A stretch of 64,000 nt of DNA. Origin: Burkholderia sp. Ax-1724 (lineage in GTDB: Bacteria; Pseudomonadota; Gammaproteobacteria; Burkholderiales; Burkholderiaceae). A program made the translations under genes and the position numbers. Within the stretch, counting starts at the first letter, position 1. Every line of letters starts with the position of its first letter. Below, one piece after another: positions 51,628-60,352 of this stretch. The stretch lies in assembly GCF_011752995.1 (NCBI RefSeq), contig NZ_VWWL01000012.1, forward strand, positions 1 through 64,000, in the 5' to 3' direction. The notes under the pieces are model-generated. The model had not been told where the DNA came from and did not search any database. It saw nothing but the letters and a program-made list of their open reading frames with translations.

Positions 51628-53859
51628 ATGACCGCACCCGAAGCAACCGACGCAAACGAGGCGCCCGACGCCTTCGAGCCGAAAAAAGTGCTCGCCCAGC
51701 TGCCGCATCTGCCCGGCGTCTACCGTTATTACGACACGAGCGGCGCGGTGCTCTACGTCGGCAAGGCGCGCGATCTGAAGAAGCGCGTTTCGAGCTATTT
51801 CACGAAGACGCAGCTCTCGCCGCGCATCGCGATGATGGTCACGCGCATCGCGCGCATCGAGACGACCGTGACGCGCTCCGAAGCCGAGGCGCTGCTGCTC
51901 GAAAACAATCTGATCAAGGCGCTCGCGCCGCGTTACAACATCCTGTTTCGCGACGACAAGTCGTATCCGTATCTGAAGCTGACCGGCCACAAGTTTCCGC
52001 GCATGGCGTATTACCGCGGCTCGGTCGATCGCAAGAACCAGTACTTCGGGCCGTTTCCGAGCGCGTGGGCAGTGCGCGAGAGCATTCAGATCCTGCAGCG
52101 CGTGTTCCAGTTGCGCACCTGTGAAGACTCGGTGTTCAACAACCGCACGCGGCCGTGTCTGCTGCATCAGATCGGCCGCTGCACCGCGCCGTGCGTCGCG
52201 AACATCAGCGAAGAGGATTACGCGCGAGACGTCGCCAACGCATCGCGCTTTCTGCTCGGCCGCCAGGGCGAGGTGATGAAGGAGCTCGAGCAGAAGATGC
52301 ATGCGTTTGCGAGCGAGCTCAAGTTCGAGCAGGCCGCGGCGGTGCGCAACCAGATGAGTTCGCTCTCGACGGTGCTGCATCAGCAGGCGATCGAGGTCGG
52401 CAGCGACAGCGACGTCGACATTCTCGCGGTGGTTGCGCTGGGCGGGCGCGTCTGCGTGAATCTCGCGATGGTGCGCGGCGGCCGGCACCTCGGCGACAAG
52501 GCGTATTTCCCCACGCACGTGGAAAGCGCGTTGACCGCCGCCGAAGGCGGGCTCGGCGAGGACGGCGGCGAGGTGCGGGACGCTGCTTCGGACCTGCTCG
52601 CGCGCGATGGCGGCGCGGGTGAGGACGGCGAGGAGCGTGTCGGCAGCGCGGCGGCCGTCGGCGATGCCGACGCGCTTGCGCTCGCGATCGCGCGGGACAT
52701 GCCCGCGGAAGACGAAGAACCCGACATCGCCGCAGAGGAAGCCGAGGACGCCGGGCAAGCCGGCGCGGCCGCCGCCTCGAAGCGCCGCAAAGGCCGCGCA
52801 TCCGGCGGCATCGAAGCCGAAGTGCTCGAAGCGTTCATCGCGCAGCATTACCTCGGCAATCGCGTGCCGCCTGTGCTGGTGGTCAGCCACGCGCCGGGCC
52901 GCGAACTCGTCGACGTGCTCACGGAGCAGGCGGGGCACAAGGTGAACGTGCTGCGTCAGCCGCAAGGACAGCGCCGCGCATGGCTCGCGATGGCCGAGCA
53001 GAATGCGCGGCTCGCGCTGGCCCGGCTGCTTTCCGAGCAGGGCTCGCAACAGGCTCGCACGCGCGCGCTGACCGACACGCTCGGCATGGAGTGCGACGAC
53101 CTCGCGCATCTGCGCATCGAATGCTTCGACATCAGCCACACGATGGGCGAGGCGACGCAGGCGTCGTGCGTCGTCTATCACCATCACAAGATGCAGTCGT
53201 CCGAGTACCGCCGCTACAACATCACCGGCATCACGCCCGGCGACGACTACGCGGCGATGCGCCAGGTGCTCACGCGCCGTTACGAGAAGATGGTCGCGCA
53301 GGCTGCCGCGAATTCCGCTGATGAAGCCGCGCAGGCGCAAGGCGCTGCGGCCGCCGATCCGTCGCTCGCGGCCGAGGCCGCTGAGGCCACCGAGCCGGGC
53401 GCGGCGGGCGGCGTTCTGCCGACCATCGTGCTGATCGACGGCGGCAAAGGCCAGGTGGAGATCGCGCGCCAGGTGTTCACCGAGCTGGGGCTCGACACCG
53501 GCATGCTGGTCGGCGTCGCGAAGGGGGAGGGGCGCAAGGTCGGCCTCGAAACCCTGATTTTCGCCGACGGCCGCACGCCGCTCGAACTCGGCAAGGAAAG
53601 CGCCGCGCTGATGCTGGTCGCGCAGATTCGCGACGAGGCGCACCGCTTTGCGATTACCGGCATGCGCGCGAAGCGCGGCAAAACGCGGCAGACTTCGCGG
53701 CTCGAAGAGCTCGAAGGCGTCGGGGCGAAGCGGCGTCAGCGGCTGCTCGCGCGCTTCGGCGGGCTGCGCGGTGTGGTGGCCGCGAGTGTCGAGGATCTGG
53801 CGAGCGTCGAAGGCATTTCGCAGGCGCTGGCCGAGCAGATTTACCGGCAACTGCACTGA
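51628..53859 (+). CDS. uvrC: UvrABC system protein C with two insertions
   Basis: A 743-residue subunit of the nucleotide excision nuclease. The GIY-YIG domain (LPGVYRYYDTSGAVLYVGKARDLKKRV), the UVR domain (LKFEQAAAVRNQM), the RNase H-like 5' nuclease domain (RIECFDISHTMGEATQASCVVY...VLIDGGKGQVEIA) and a C-terminal HhH domain are all present. Compared with E. coli UvrC (610), there are two low-complexity insertions: about residues 300-393 (acidic, Ala/Glu/Asp/Gly) and about 556-597 (Ala-rich, inside the 3'-terminal nuclease domain). Confidence 0.95.
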   Translation: MTAPEATDANEAPDAFEPKKVLAQLPHLPGVYRYYDTSGAVLYVGKARDLKKRVSSYFTKTQLSPRIAMMVTRIARIETTVTRSEAEALLLENNLIKALAPRYNILFRDDKSYPYLKLTGHKFPRMAYYRGSVDRKNQYFGPFPSAWAVRESIQILQRVFQLRTCEDSVFNNRTRPCLLHQIGRCTAPCVANISEEDYARDVANASRFLLGRQGEVMKELEQKMHAFASELKFEQAAAVRNQMSSLSTVLHQQAIEVGSDSDVDILAVVALGGRVCVNLAMVRGGRHLGDKAYFPTHVESALTAAEGGLGEDGGEVRDAASDLLARDGGAGEDGEERVGSAAAVGDADALALAIARDMPAEDEEPDIAAEEAEDAGQAGAAAASKRRKGRASGGIEAEVLEAFIAQHYLGNRVPPVLVVSHAPGRELVDVLTEQAGHKVNVLRQPQGQRRAWLAMAEQNARLALARLLSEQGSQQARTRALTDTLGMECDDLAHLRIECFDISHTMGEATQASCVVYHHHKMQSSEYRRYNITGITPGDDYAAMRQVLTRRYEKMVAQAAANSADEAAQAQGAAAADPSLAAEAAEATEPGAAGGVLPTIVLIDGGKGQVEIARQVFTELGLDTGMLVGVAKGEGRKVGLETLIFADGRTPLELGKESAALMLVAQIRDEAHRFAITGMRAKRGKTRQTSRLEELEGVGAKRRQRLLARFGGLRGVVAASVEDLASVEGISQALAEQIYRQLH

Positions 53860-54118
53860 GTGCGTTGCGTCTGGTGTCTGGTGCGCGGGTCGTTTTTGTC
53901 GGGCGCGCTGTATCGCGGGCGGCGCGCGAGTGGGGGCGGGCGAAGCGAGGTGGGGACAAGGAGGGGGCGACGGGACCGGAGCGGTTCCGTTCGACTCGCG
54001 CTGGCCGGCGCAGCGCACCCCCGGCGTGGGCCGCGGCCGTCCCGGCGCCGGCTTGCTTGTGGCAGGCCCTGTGACACGGCACAATTGCAACTCACTCGTC
54101 AGACGCTACGCCTGCCCC

Positions 54119-54712
54119 ATGCCGTTTAATTTCCCGATATTTTTGACCTGGCTGCGGATCGTGCTGATTCCGCTCGTCGTCGGCGTGTTCTATTTGCCCG
54201 ACATGATGATGAGCCCCGCGCACCGCAATCTCGCGGCCGCCACGATCTTCATTCTCGCGGCGCTCACCGACTGGTTCGACGGCTTTCTGGCCCGCAAGTG
54301 GAATCAGACCTCGGCGTTCGGCGCGTTCCTCGACCCGGTCGCCGACAAGCTCATGGTGACGGCCGCGTTGCTCGTGCTCGTGCAGCTCACGCGCATCGAC
54401 TCGGCGATCGCGCTCGTGATCGTCGGCCGCGAAATCGCGATCTCGGCGCTGCGCGAATGGATGGCGCAGATCGGCGCATCGAAGAGCGTCGCGGTGAATT
54501 CGCTCGGCAAGTTCAAGACCGCGTGCCAGATGGTGGCGATTCCGATGCTGCTGTTCTATGGTCCGCTGCCGTTCGGCGGCGGCATCGCGATCGACACGCG
54601 CGTGTGGGGTTTGTGGCTGATCTATCTCGCCGCGTTCCTGACGATCTGGTCGATGCTCTACTACATGAAGCTCGCGTGGCCGCAGATTCGCGAGCGTGGC
54701 GGCGTCGCGTGA
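54119..54712 (+). CDS. pgsA: CDP-diacylglycerol-glycerol-3-phosphate 3-phosphatidyltransferase
   Basis: A 197-residue inner-membrane enzyme that makes phosphatidylglycerol phosphate, the committed step to PG and cardiolipin. The CDP-alcohol phosphotransferase motif DG-x2-AR-x8-G-x3-D-x3-D spans TDWFDGFLARKW to GAFLDPVADK. About six hydrophobic segments are present. The frame is open upstream into uvrC, but the ATG at 54119 (MPFNFPIFLTWLRI) is the family start. A weak promoter-like TTGTGG-N17-CACAAT precedes it (54057-54085). The tRNA operon follows. Confidence 0.95.
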   Translation: MPFNFPIFLTWLRIVLIPLVVGVFYLPDMMMSPAHRNLAAATIFILAALTDWFDGFLARKWNQTSAFGAFLDPVADKLMVTAALLVLVQLTRIDSAIALVIVGREIAISALREWMAQIGASKSVAVNSLGKFKTACQMVAIPMLLFYGPLPFGGGIAIDTRVWGLWLIYLAAFLTIWSMLYYMKLAWPQIRERGGVA

Positions 54713-54808
54713 CAGCGTGAGCGAAGCGGAGCGCGGCCGCAAAAGTATCTTCGAACCCCGTGGAAACATGAGAGAAATCTTTTCTGTAGAAGAGATGGGC
54801 AAAAGGGG

Positions 54809-54837
54809 TTGACACGTTTCTGCCGGTTCTCCATAAT
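54809..54837 (+). promoter_or_regulatory. Sigma-70 promoter of the tRNA-Gly-Gly-Cys operon
   Basis: TTGACA (54809-54814), a 17-base spacer and CATAAT (54832-54837). The predicted start is about 75 bases before the first tRNA-Gly. Confidence 0.87.
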
Positions 54838-54920
54838 CTCGTTTCTCCGATGCACGCAGCGCGAAACGCAGCGAAACATCGGGAAACGTAGTCAGGCAGT
54901 AGCAGTGAATGCAGTGCAAC

Positions 54921-54996
54921 GCGGGAATAGCTCAGTTGGTAGAGCGCAACCTTGCCAAGGTTGAGGTCGCGAGTTCGAGCCTCGTTTCCCGCTCCA
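54921..54996 (+). tRNA. tRNA-Gly (GCC), first copy
   Basis: 76 nt with encoded CCA; acceptor stem GCGGGAA/TTCCCGC; anticodon loop CTTGCCA gives GCC. First of three tRNAs behind the promoter at 54809. Confidence 0.97.
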
Positions 54997-55060
54997 GTTT
55001 TTTGAAGCAATGCGTTGTTTGGCGAAGTACAAAATGTAGCGCGTTGTGAAGCAGTTCAAT

Positions 55061-55136
55061 GCGGGAGTAGCTCAGTTGGTAGAGCGCAACCTTGCCAAGG
55101 TTGAGGTCGCGAGTTCGAGCCTCGTCTCCCGCTCCA
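55061..55136 (+). tRNA. tRNA-Gly (GCC), second copy
   Basis: 76 nt with CCA. It is identical to the first copy except for a compensatory change at the last acceptor pair (GCGGGAG/CTCCCGC instead of GCGGGAA/TTCCCGC). 64 bp separate the two copies. Confidence 0.97.
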
Positions 55137-55258
55137 TACATCAGGGGAAGCAACGCTTCCCTTTTTGTTTGGAAGGCCGGTCGCTTGTCAGCGCTTCGGT
55201 CCTTCTGGTTCCCACCAGACAAATCTGCGAGCCTGCTTCTAGGTTCCAGTCCGCTTGT

Positions 55259-55332
55259 GGCGCGATAGCAAAGCGGTTATGCAGCGGCCTGCAAAGCCGT
55301 TTAGGCCGGTTCGACTCCGGCTCGCGCCTCCA
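55259..55332 (+). tRNA. tRNA-Cys (GCA)
   Basis: 74 nt with encoded CCA; acceptor GGCGCGA/TCGCGCC; anticodon loop CTGCAAA gives GCA. Last gene of the tRNA operon; a terminator follows 15 bases later. Confidence 0.96.
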
Positions 55333-55347
55333 GTCGTTGATGTAAAG

Positions 55348-55380
55348 AAAAGCCCCGACATGTCGGGGCTTTTCTTTTTT
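55348..55380 (+). terminator. Rho-independent terminator of the tRNA operon
   Basis: A perfect 13 bp palindrome (AAAAGCCCCGACA / TGTCGGGGCTTTT) followed by CTTTTTT. Confidence 0.95.
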
Positions 55381-55485
55381 TCCGCCGCTTTTCTACCTCT
55401 CTTTTTCACCGCGCTCGCCAGCGTGTCTCCGCGCTTGCGATTGCCTACTCGATCGCACCACGCCGGCTCGAATCGCTCAGAACAC

Positions 55486-56544
55486 TCAGAAGTTGAGCGC
55501 GGATTTGATCGACTGCATCGCGGCGTTGTTCAGGAAATAGTAGTTCTCCTGCGGTGTGCCTCCGCCAAGCGGTACGAGCTGCAAGGTCGTGCCGTCCTTG
55601 AGAACGTAGCCGGTGTAGATGCCGCCGTTGTACTGATAGTAGACGCGGTAATCGCTGCCGGTGCTGCCGATCGTCGCGTTGGACACCCAGGCGCGCACGC
55701 CTGCCAGCGTAACGATCTGACCATCGGCAAGCTGATAGCTCTTGCCGTCTGTCGCACTCGCATAGGGGAAGAAATTTTCGAGCGTCGATATCGTGGCCGA
55801 GCAGGGCGTCGGGTTGTTGCCCGTCGTGGCCGGGGCAACGCAGTCGTTGGTGAACAGCTCGTCGCCGACGGCATGTCGAACCACCTTGATGTAGGCAGAG
55901 CCTGTCTGCCAACTGGTCTGCTGGTTGTAGAGCGTTTGCCCGTTGATCGTATTCGTGAGCAAGCCCAGGGCGCTATTCGTGAACAGCTCGGAAGGGGAGG
56001 CGGAGATCAGGCCACTTAGCGAAACGGCGGTGTAGCTGGTGCCGAGGAGCGTGCGGACCACGGTGCTGCCGTCGGCGGCCAGGTAGTCTTCCTGGACATT
56101 GGAGCCTGCGTAGCTGACGCGGGCCTGGGCCGGAACCGCGGCGACATAAATGGCGCCGTTGACGACGAAGCGTCCGTTGCTGATCGTGGGCACCTTGAGC
56201 GTCGACGCAAGGGACGTGGTGCCGGCGGTCAGCGGCTGCGGGCCGCTCGACGGGCTTTGAGGAATGCTGGAGTCAGCGGTGAAAAAAAAGCTGCTGCTCG
56301 GGTTGACCGATACGGCGCCCGTCGAACTCGTGCTGAACGAGAGGCTCCCGTCCACGTAATGCAGTCCGCCGTTCGACGCCAGCGCAAAACTTTCGTAACT
56401 CTTTTGCGCATCGCTCAGGTTCGACGTGCTTGCGGCCGAGCCCGAATTGCCGGACGAACCGCCGCCGCATGCGGACAATAGCAATACGGGTCCCGCAATC
56501 AGAATGGCATATTTATTTACCATTCGCTTTTCATGTTCTTTCAT
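55486..56544 (-). CDS. Putative lipoprotein, unknown function
   Basis: About 352 residues (345 if the second Met at 56523 is used). The N-terminus is a lipoprotein signal: NKYAILIAGPVLLLSACGGG, with the lipobox LSAC and Ser/Gly-rich residues after the cysteine. The mature part is Ser/Thr/Asn/Gln-rich with many short beta-like segments (for example SYQLADGQIVTLAGVRAWVS and YRVYYQYNGGIYTGYVL) and one Cys pair (NDCVAP...TPCSAT). I do not recognise the family. Base composition looks lower in G+C than its neighbours. It sits just behind the tRNA operon terminator and is divergent from another exported-protein gene. Confidence 0.8.
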   Translation of the reverse strand: MKEHEKRMVNKYAILIAGPVLLLSACGGGSSGNSGSAASTSNLSDAQKSYESFALASNGGLHYVDGSLSFSTSSTGAVSVNPSSSFFFTADSSIPQSPSSGPQPLTAGTTSLASTLKVPTISNGRFVVNGAIYVAAVPAQARVSYAGSNVQEDYLAADGSTVVRTLLGTSYTAVSLSGLISASPSELFTNSALGLLTNTINGQTLYNQQTSWQTGSAYIKVVRHAVGDELFTNDCVAPATTGNNPTPCSATISTLENFFPYASATDGKSYQLADGQIVTLAGVRAWVSNATIGSTGSDYRVYYQYNGGIYTGYVLKDGTTLQLVPLGGGTPQENYYFLNNAAMQSIKSALNF

Positions 56545-56735
56545 TTATATTTTATTCTCTTTCGAATTTATGATCGGGTTGTCGGGTGCCGTTAAAGTAG
56601 CGTGGGGCGCTATTATTCTAGCGACGCTTATATAAAGTGCTCGTTGTTTTCGCGTTTTTCGTGGAAAATAATCGCGTATTCGTTCCGGATAACACCGCGC
56701 ATTTATGCGCCGCGCACAACTATTAAATTCGACCT

Positions 56736-57470
56736 ATGAAGAAAATCAGAACCGTTGCCATTCTGCTGGGTTTCGTCGTGCCGTTGCAGGCATTCGCGCA
56801 ATCGGCGTCCGCGCCGGACGTCAAACCCGGCGATTCGTGGACGTACGTGATAACAGTCGAAAAAGGCGCCGCGAACTGGAACCAGACGCACGACCAGGTG
56901 ACGGTGCTGCGCACGACGTCGTCGCACATCTACTATGAGGCGCACCAGGCGGGCTCGACGCAGGCGCCCAAGGAACTGATCGCCGGCATGGACTGGAGCC
57001 GCGAGCGCAGCGTGAACGGCACGGAAATGGTCGTTAACCGGCCGCTGGCGTTCCCGCTGTCGCCGGGAAAAACCTGGAACATCGACTACACGGAGCAGCA
57101 TCCGAACCGGGTTTTCGCTTCGCAGAAGTGGAGTTCGCAATATCGCGTGATCGGGACGGAAACCGTCGAAGTGCCGGCCGGAAAATTCCAGGCGATCAAG
57201 ATCGAATCCGAGGGCGACTGGCTCGCGCAACTCGAACCGCGGCAGACCATTACACAGGCCACCCAGGTCGAGCAGGGCGATACGACCATGATGACGCACG
57301 CGCAGAAAATCGCCCCCGCGCAAGCGACGGGCCGCACCTATAAAGCGTTCTGGTATGCGCCGGAAGTCGGCCGCTGGGTGAAATCGGTGGAAGAATATTA
57401 CGGCAGTAATGGTGTGCGGAGCGAGCGCTATACCAGCGAGCTTGAATCGTTTAAAAAAGGCACGCAATAA
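56736..57470 (+). CDS. Exported protein, unknown function
   Basis: A 244-residue protein with a signal peptide cleaved after LQAFAQ (residue 22). The mature protein begins with a beta-rich domain (VKPGDSWTYVITVEKGAANW) and includes ETVEVPAGKFQAIKIESEGDW and TYKAFWYAPEVGRWVKSVEEYYGSNGVRSERYTSELESF. The last part resembles the pattern of DUF3108-type periplasmic proteins (VPAGxFxAxxI...WYAPxxGRWVK) but the family is not certain. The upstream 190 bp shared with the lipoprotein gene is AT-rich and contains TTGTTT-N17-AATAAT (56644-56672). Confidence 0.75.
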   Translation: MKKIRTVAILLGFVVPLQAFAQSASAPDVKPGDSWTYVITVEKGAANWNQTHDQVTVLRTTSSHIYYEAHQAGSTQAPKELIAGMDWSRERSVNGTEMVVNRPLAFPLSPGKTWNIDYTEQHPNRVFASQKWSSQYRVIGTETVEVPAGKFQAIKIESEGDWLAQLEPRQTITQATQVEQGDTTMMTHAQKIAPAQATGRTYKAFWYAPEVGRWVKSVEEYYGSNGVRSERYTSELESFKKGTQ

Positions 57471-57699
57471 TCGACGTAAAAATGTTTAAAACAGTAGCGG
57501 ATTTGAATTTTATTTCGATTCAATAAAAGAGCGCAGGTTTTGATGCGCCCGCGGTTCGCGCATGGGGTGCCGTGTGAACCGCAAATCCCGATTGCGGTGG
57601 TGCGTCCGCCGTTCGCACACGCGCCTGCAAGTTGATACGCCGCTTCCGGCCTGAGCGATAAAATCGCAGCATCGTCATTGCCGCTTTCACCACGCTCGC

Positions 57700-58482
57700 A
57701 TGTATCTACAACTCACCGGCACCAACGTGCGACTGCTCGGCTCCATGCATCTCTTTCCCGCGACGAGCCGGCGCACGCCGCCTTGGGTCGCCGAGGCCTA
57801 TGACTGGGCCGAGGGGCTGATCTTCGAATCCGACGCACCGACCATCCTGCCCTTTCTGAGGGCCGGCGCGCAGCCTGGCGCCGCGCAGTTGCAACCCTCG
57901 ATGAGCGCGGACGCGTGGACGCAACTGCAAGCGCTCTGGCCCGCCGAAGGGCTGCTCGCGCCGCTCGCGGAGTTGTGTCCGTGGGCTGTGTTGATCGTCG
58001 CGCCGACGCTGTTGCAGCAGGTCGTCGACGGTGTCGAGCCGCGCATGCTGCGCTCGGCGATGGCGCAGGCCAAGCCTTGCCGGTATCTCGAGACCGCGGA
58101 CGAGATAGCCGCCGCGCTCGAATCGATCCCGCTGCCGGTGCTCGGTCAGGCCCTCGAGATGCTGATGGCCGATCGCGCGGAGCCGCAGCGCACGCTCGAG
58201 CGGATGTACGCCGCCTGGATCGCGGGCGACCTCGGGGCGGTGGAGCGGATCGCCGTCGAATCGCCGATGTTCAATCTGCCCGGCATCCGTCACGCGATAC
58301 TCGACGTGCGCAATCGCGCATGGGCCGCGCGTCTGCACGAGCACGCCAATGTGCGCGAGCGCACGCTCGTGGTCGTCGGCGCGCTGCATCTCTGCGGTCC
58401 GGGCAATCTGCTCGAATGTCTCGCGCGGCCGGTCGAAGCGGTACGCGAGGCGGATGCACAGGAACGCGGGGACGCCGTCTGA
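57700..58482 (+). CDS. TraB/GumN family protein
   Basis: A 260-residue protein of the TraB/PrgY/GumN (Tiki-like) family, putative metal-dependent proteases. Two GxxH-type motifs, RLLGSMHLFPATS near the N-terminus and VVVGALHLCGPGNLLECL near the C-terminus, frame the domain. No signal peptide is evident with this start, which is unusual for family members that are exported. An AT-rich gap of 229 bp precedes it. Function in this organism is unknown. Confidence 0.82.
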   Translation: MYLQLTGTNVRLLGSMHLFPATSRRTPPWVAEAYDWAEGLIFESDAPTILPFLRAGAQPGAAQLQPSMSADAWTQLQALWPAEGLLAPLAELCPWAVLIVAPTLLQQVVDGVEPRMLRSAMAQAKPCRYLETADEIAAALESIPLPVLGQALEMLMADRAEPQRTLERMYAAWIAGDLGAVERIAVESPMFNLPGIRHAILDVRNRAWAARLHEHANVRERTLVVVGALHLCGPGNLLECLARPVEAVREADAQERGDAV

Positions 58483-58626
58483 CGCGCGACTTGCAACCGG
58501 CTTCCGCTGCGCGATCGGCTACATCGGCCGGAACTTCGGGACTTCGTTCAATTCCATGCCGAACAGCACCGCTATACACTAGTCGCTACCGACTTCGATC
58601 ATCACGCCGCCAGCCGGGAACATTCC

Positions 58627-59619
58627 ATGTCCGTTGCACCGACGCCCAGCAATGAAAGCGCCCGCCTCGATGCATTGCGCGCGCTGCATATTCTCGACAC
58701 GTCGCCGGAAGAGCGCTTCGATCGCCTGACCCGTCTTGCGCGCCGGCTGTTCGGCGTGCCCATTGCAGTCGTGAGTCTCGTCGATGCGAACCGGCAATGG
58801 TTCAAATCGTGCGTCGGCCTCGCGGCGAGCGAAACCTCGCGCGATGTCTCGTTTTGCGCGCACGCCATTCTCGGCGACGAAATCCTGCTGGTGCCCGACA
58901 CGCTGAGCGACGAGCGTTTTCGCGACAATCCGTTCGTGATCGACGAGCCGAACATCCGTTTCTACGCGGGCTGTCCGTTGAGGGTGGCGAACGGCAGCAA
59001 GGTGGGCACGCTGTGCCTGATCGACGTGAAGCCGCGCGAGCTCGATGCCGAGGAGCGCGCATTGCTGCGCGATCTGGCGCACATGGCCGAACAGGAACTG
59101 ATGGCGGTACAGCTCGCCACGCTCGACGATCTGACGCTGCTCTCCAACCGGCGCGGTTTCGAGGTGCTCGCTCAACATGCGCTGAACGTCTGCAAGCGGA
59201 TGAATAAATCGGCCTCGCTGCTGTTCTTCGACCTGAACGATTTCAAGCAGATCAACGACACGCAGGGGCATGCCGAAGGCGATCGAGCGTTGCGGATTTT
59301 CGCGGACGTGCTGCGCGCCGCGCTACGCGAGAGCGACGTGATCGGGCGGCTCGGCGGCGACGAGTTCGTCGCGCTGCTGACGGGTGCCGACAGCGCGGAA
59401 ACGCATGAGGTGACACGACGGCTCGCGCAGTTGCTCGACGCGCGCAATGCGCAGGCACGGAGCGCCGAGGCGCGTGCTTATCAGATCCGCTTCAGCGTCG
59501 GCCAGGCGTCGTACGATCCCGCGCGACATGGCGAGATCGCCGAATTGCTCGCCGCCGCCGATGCCGCGATGTACAGCCATAAACAGGCTTCGAAGGCACG
59601 TACGGCACAGCGCGGCTAG
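58627..59619 (+). CDS. GAF-GGDEF diguanylate cyclase
   Basis: A 330-residue soluble signalling enzyme that should make cyclic di-GMP. The N-terminal GAF domain (about 22-155) includes VPIAVVSLVDANRQWFKS and SFCAHAIL. The GGDEF domain (about 165-325) has the intact active site RLGGDEFVALL, and an inhibitory I-site RESD five residues before it, so product feedback is likely. The upstream gene ends 144 bp away. The ligand sensed by GAF is unknown. Confidence 0.93.
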   Translation: MSVAPTPSNESARLDALRALHILDTSPEERFDRLTRLARRLFGVPIAVVSLVDANRQWFKSCVGLAASETSRDVSFCAHAILGDEILLVPDTLSDERFRDNPFVIDEPNIRFYAGCPLRVANGSKVGTLCLIDVKPRELDAEERALLRDLAHMAEQELMAVQLATLDDLTLLSNRRGFEVLAQHALNVCKRMNKSASLLFFDLNDFKQINDTQGHAEGDRALRIFADVLRAALRESDVIGRLGGDEFVALLTGADSAETHEVTRRLAQLLDARNAQARSAEARAYQIRFSVGQASYDPARHGEIAELLAAADAAMYSHKQASKARTAQRG

Positions 59620-59735
59620 AGCGCGGCGCAGTGAGCGGGAACGAGCGGCACATGCACGCGATAGCTTGCGTTGGGCCCGCACGGCATAATTGCAGATCGT
59701 TGCCCGCGCTGTCGCGCATTTTTCGAAAGCCTCCG

Positions 59736-60245
59736 ATGACTGATTCGCAACTCACCGCCGCCGCGCGGCTCGCCCAACTCGAATGGCGCTGGAAGCCGTT
59801 CGCGGACCTCACGAGCACCGAAGTCTACGATCTGCTGGCCGCGCGCAGCGCGGTGTTCGTGGTCGAGCAGAACTGCGTGTACGGCGATATCGACGGACTC
59901 GACATGCAAGCGTGGCATCTGCTTGCCTATGGGGCCGTCACCGGCACGGCGCTGCCGCCGCTCGCCGCTTATCTGCGCGTGTTGTTGCCCGACGCGTCGG
60001 ACGCCGACGTGCGCATTGGCCGCGTGTTGACCACCGCGCCGTTTCGCGGCATCGGTCTCGGCAATGCGATGCTCGAACGCTCGCTCGGGCGGATTCGCGC
60101 GCAATGGCCAGATACGCCGATCCGTCTGCATGCGCAGGCGCATCTACAGGGTTTTTATGGCGCGTTCGGCTTCGCGCCGGTTTCGGAGATTCACGACGAA
60201 GACGGCATCCCGCACGTATGGATGCGTTCTGCCTCCGCTGCCTGA
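59736..60245 (+). CDS. GNAT family N-acetyltransferase (ElaA-like)
   Basis: A 169-residue acetyltransferase resembling ElaA: WRWKPFADLTSTEVYDLLAARSAVFVVEQNCVYGDIDGLD at the N-terminus and the acetyl-CoA motif IGRVLTTAPFRGIGLGNAMLERSL. It ends FGFAPVSEIHDEDGIPHVWMR. The ATG at 59736 is preferred over an upstream in-frame start at 59631. Substrate unknown. It converges on the ctaG-like gene with 107 bp between stops. Confidence 0.9.
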   Translation: MTDSQLTAAARLAQLEWRWKPFADLTSTEVYDLLAARSAVFVVEQNCVYGDIDGLDMQAWHLLAYGAVTGTALPPLAAYLRVLLPDASDADVRIGRVLTTAPFRGIGLGNAMLERSLGRIRAQWPDTPIRLHAQAHLQGFYGAFGFAPVSEIHDEDGIPHVWMRSASAA

Positions 60246-60352
60246 TCTGCCTGAGAATAAGCCCGTCGCACGGCGTGCGTAGACAGATGCGCGCGGCCGT
60301 CGATCCACGAACTCCCCGAGCCGGCATTCACCGCATCGCACCGCCGCGCGGA

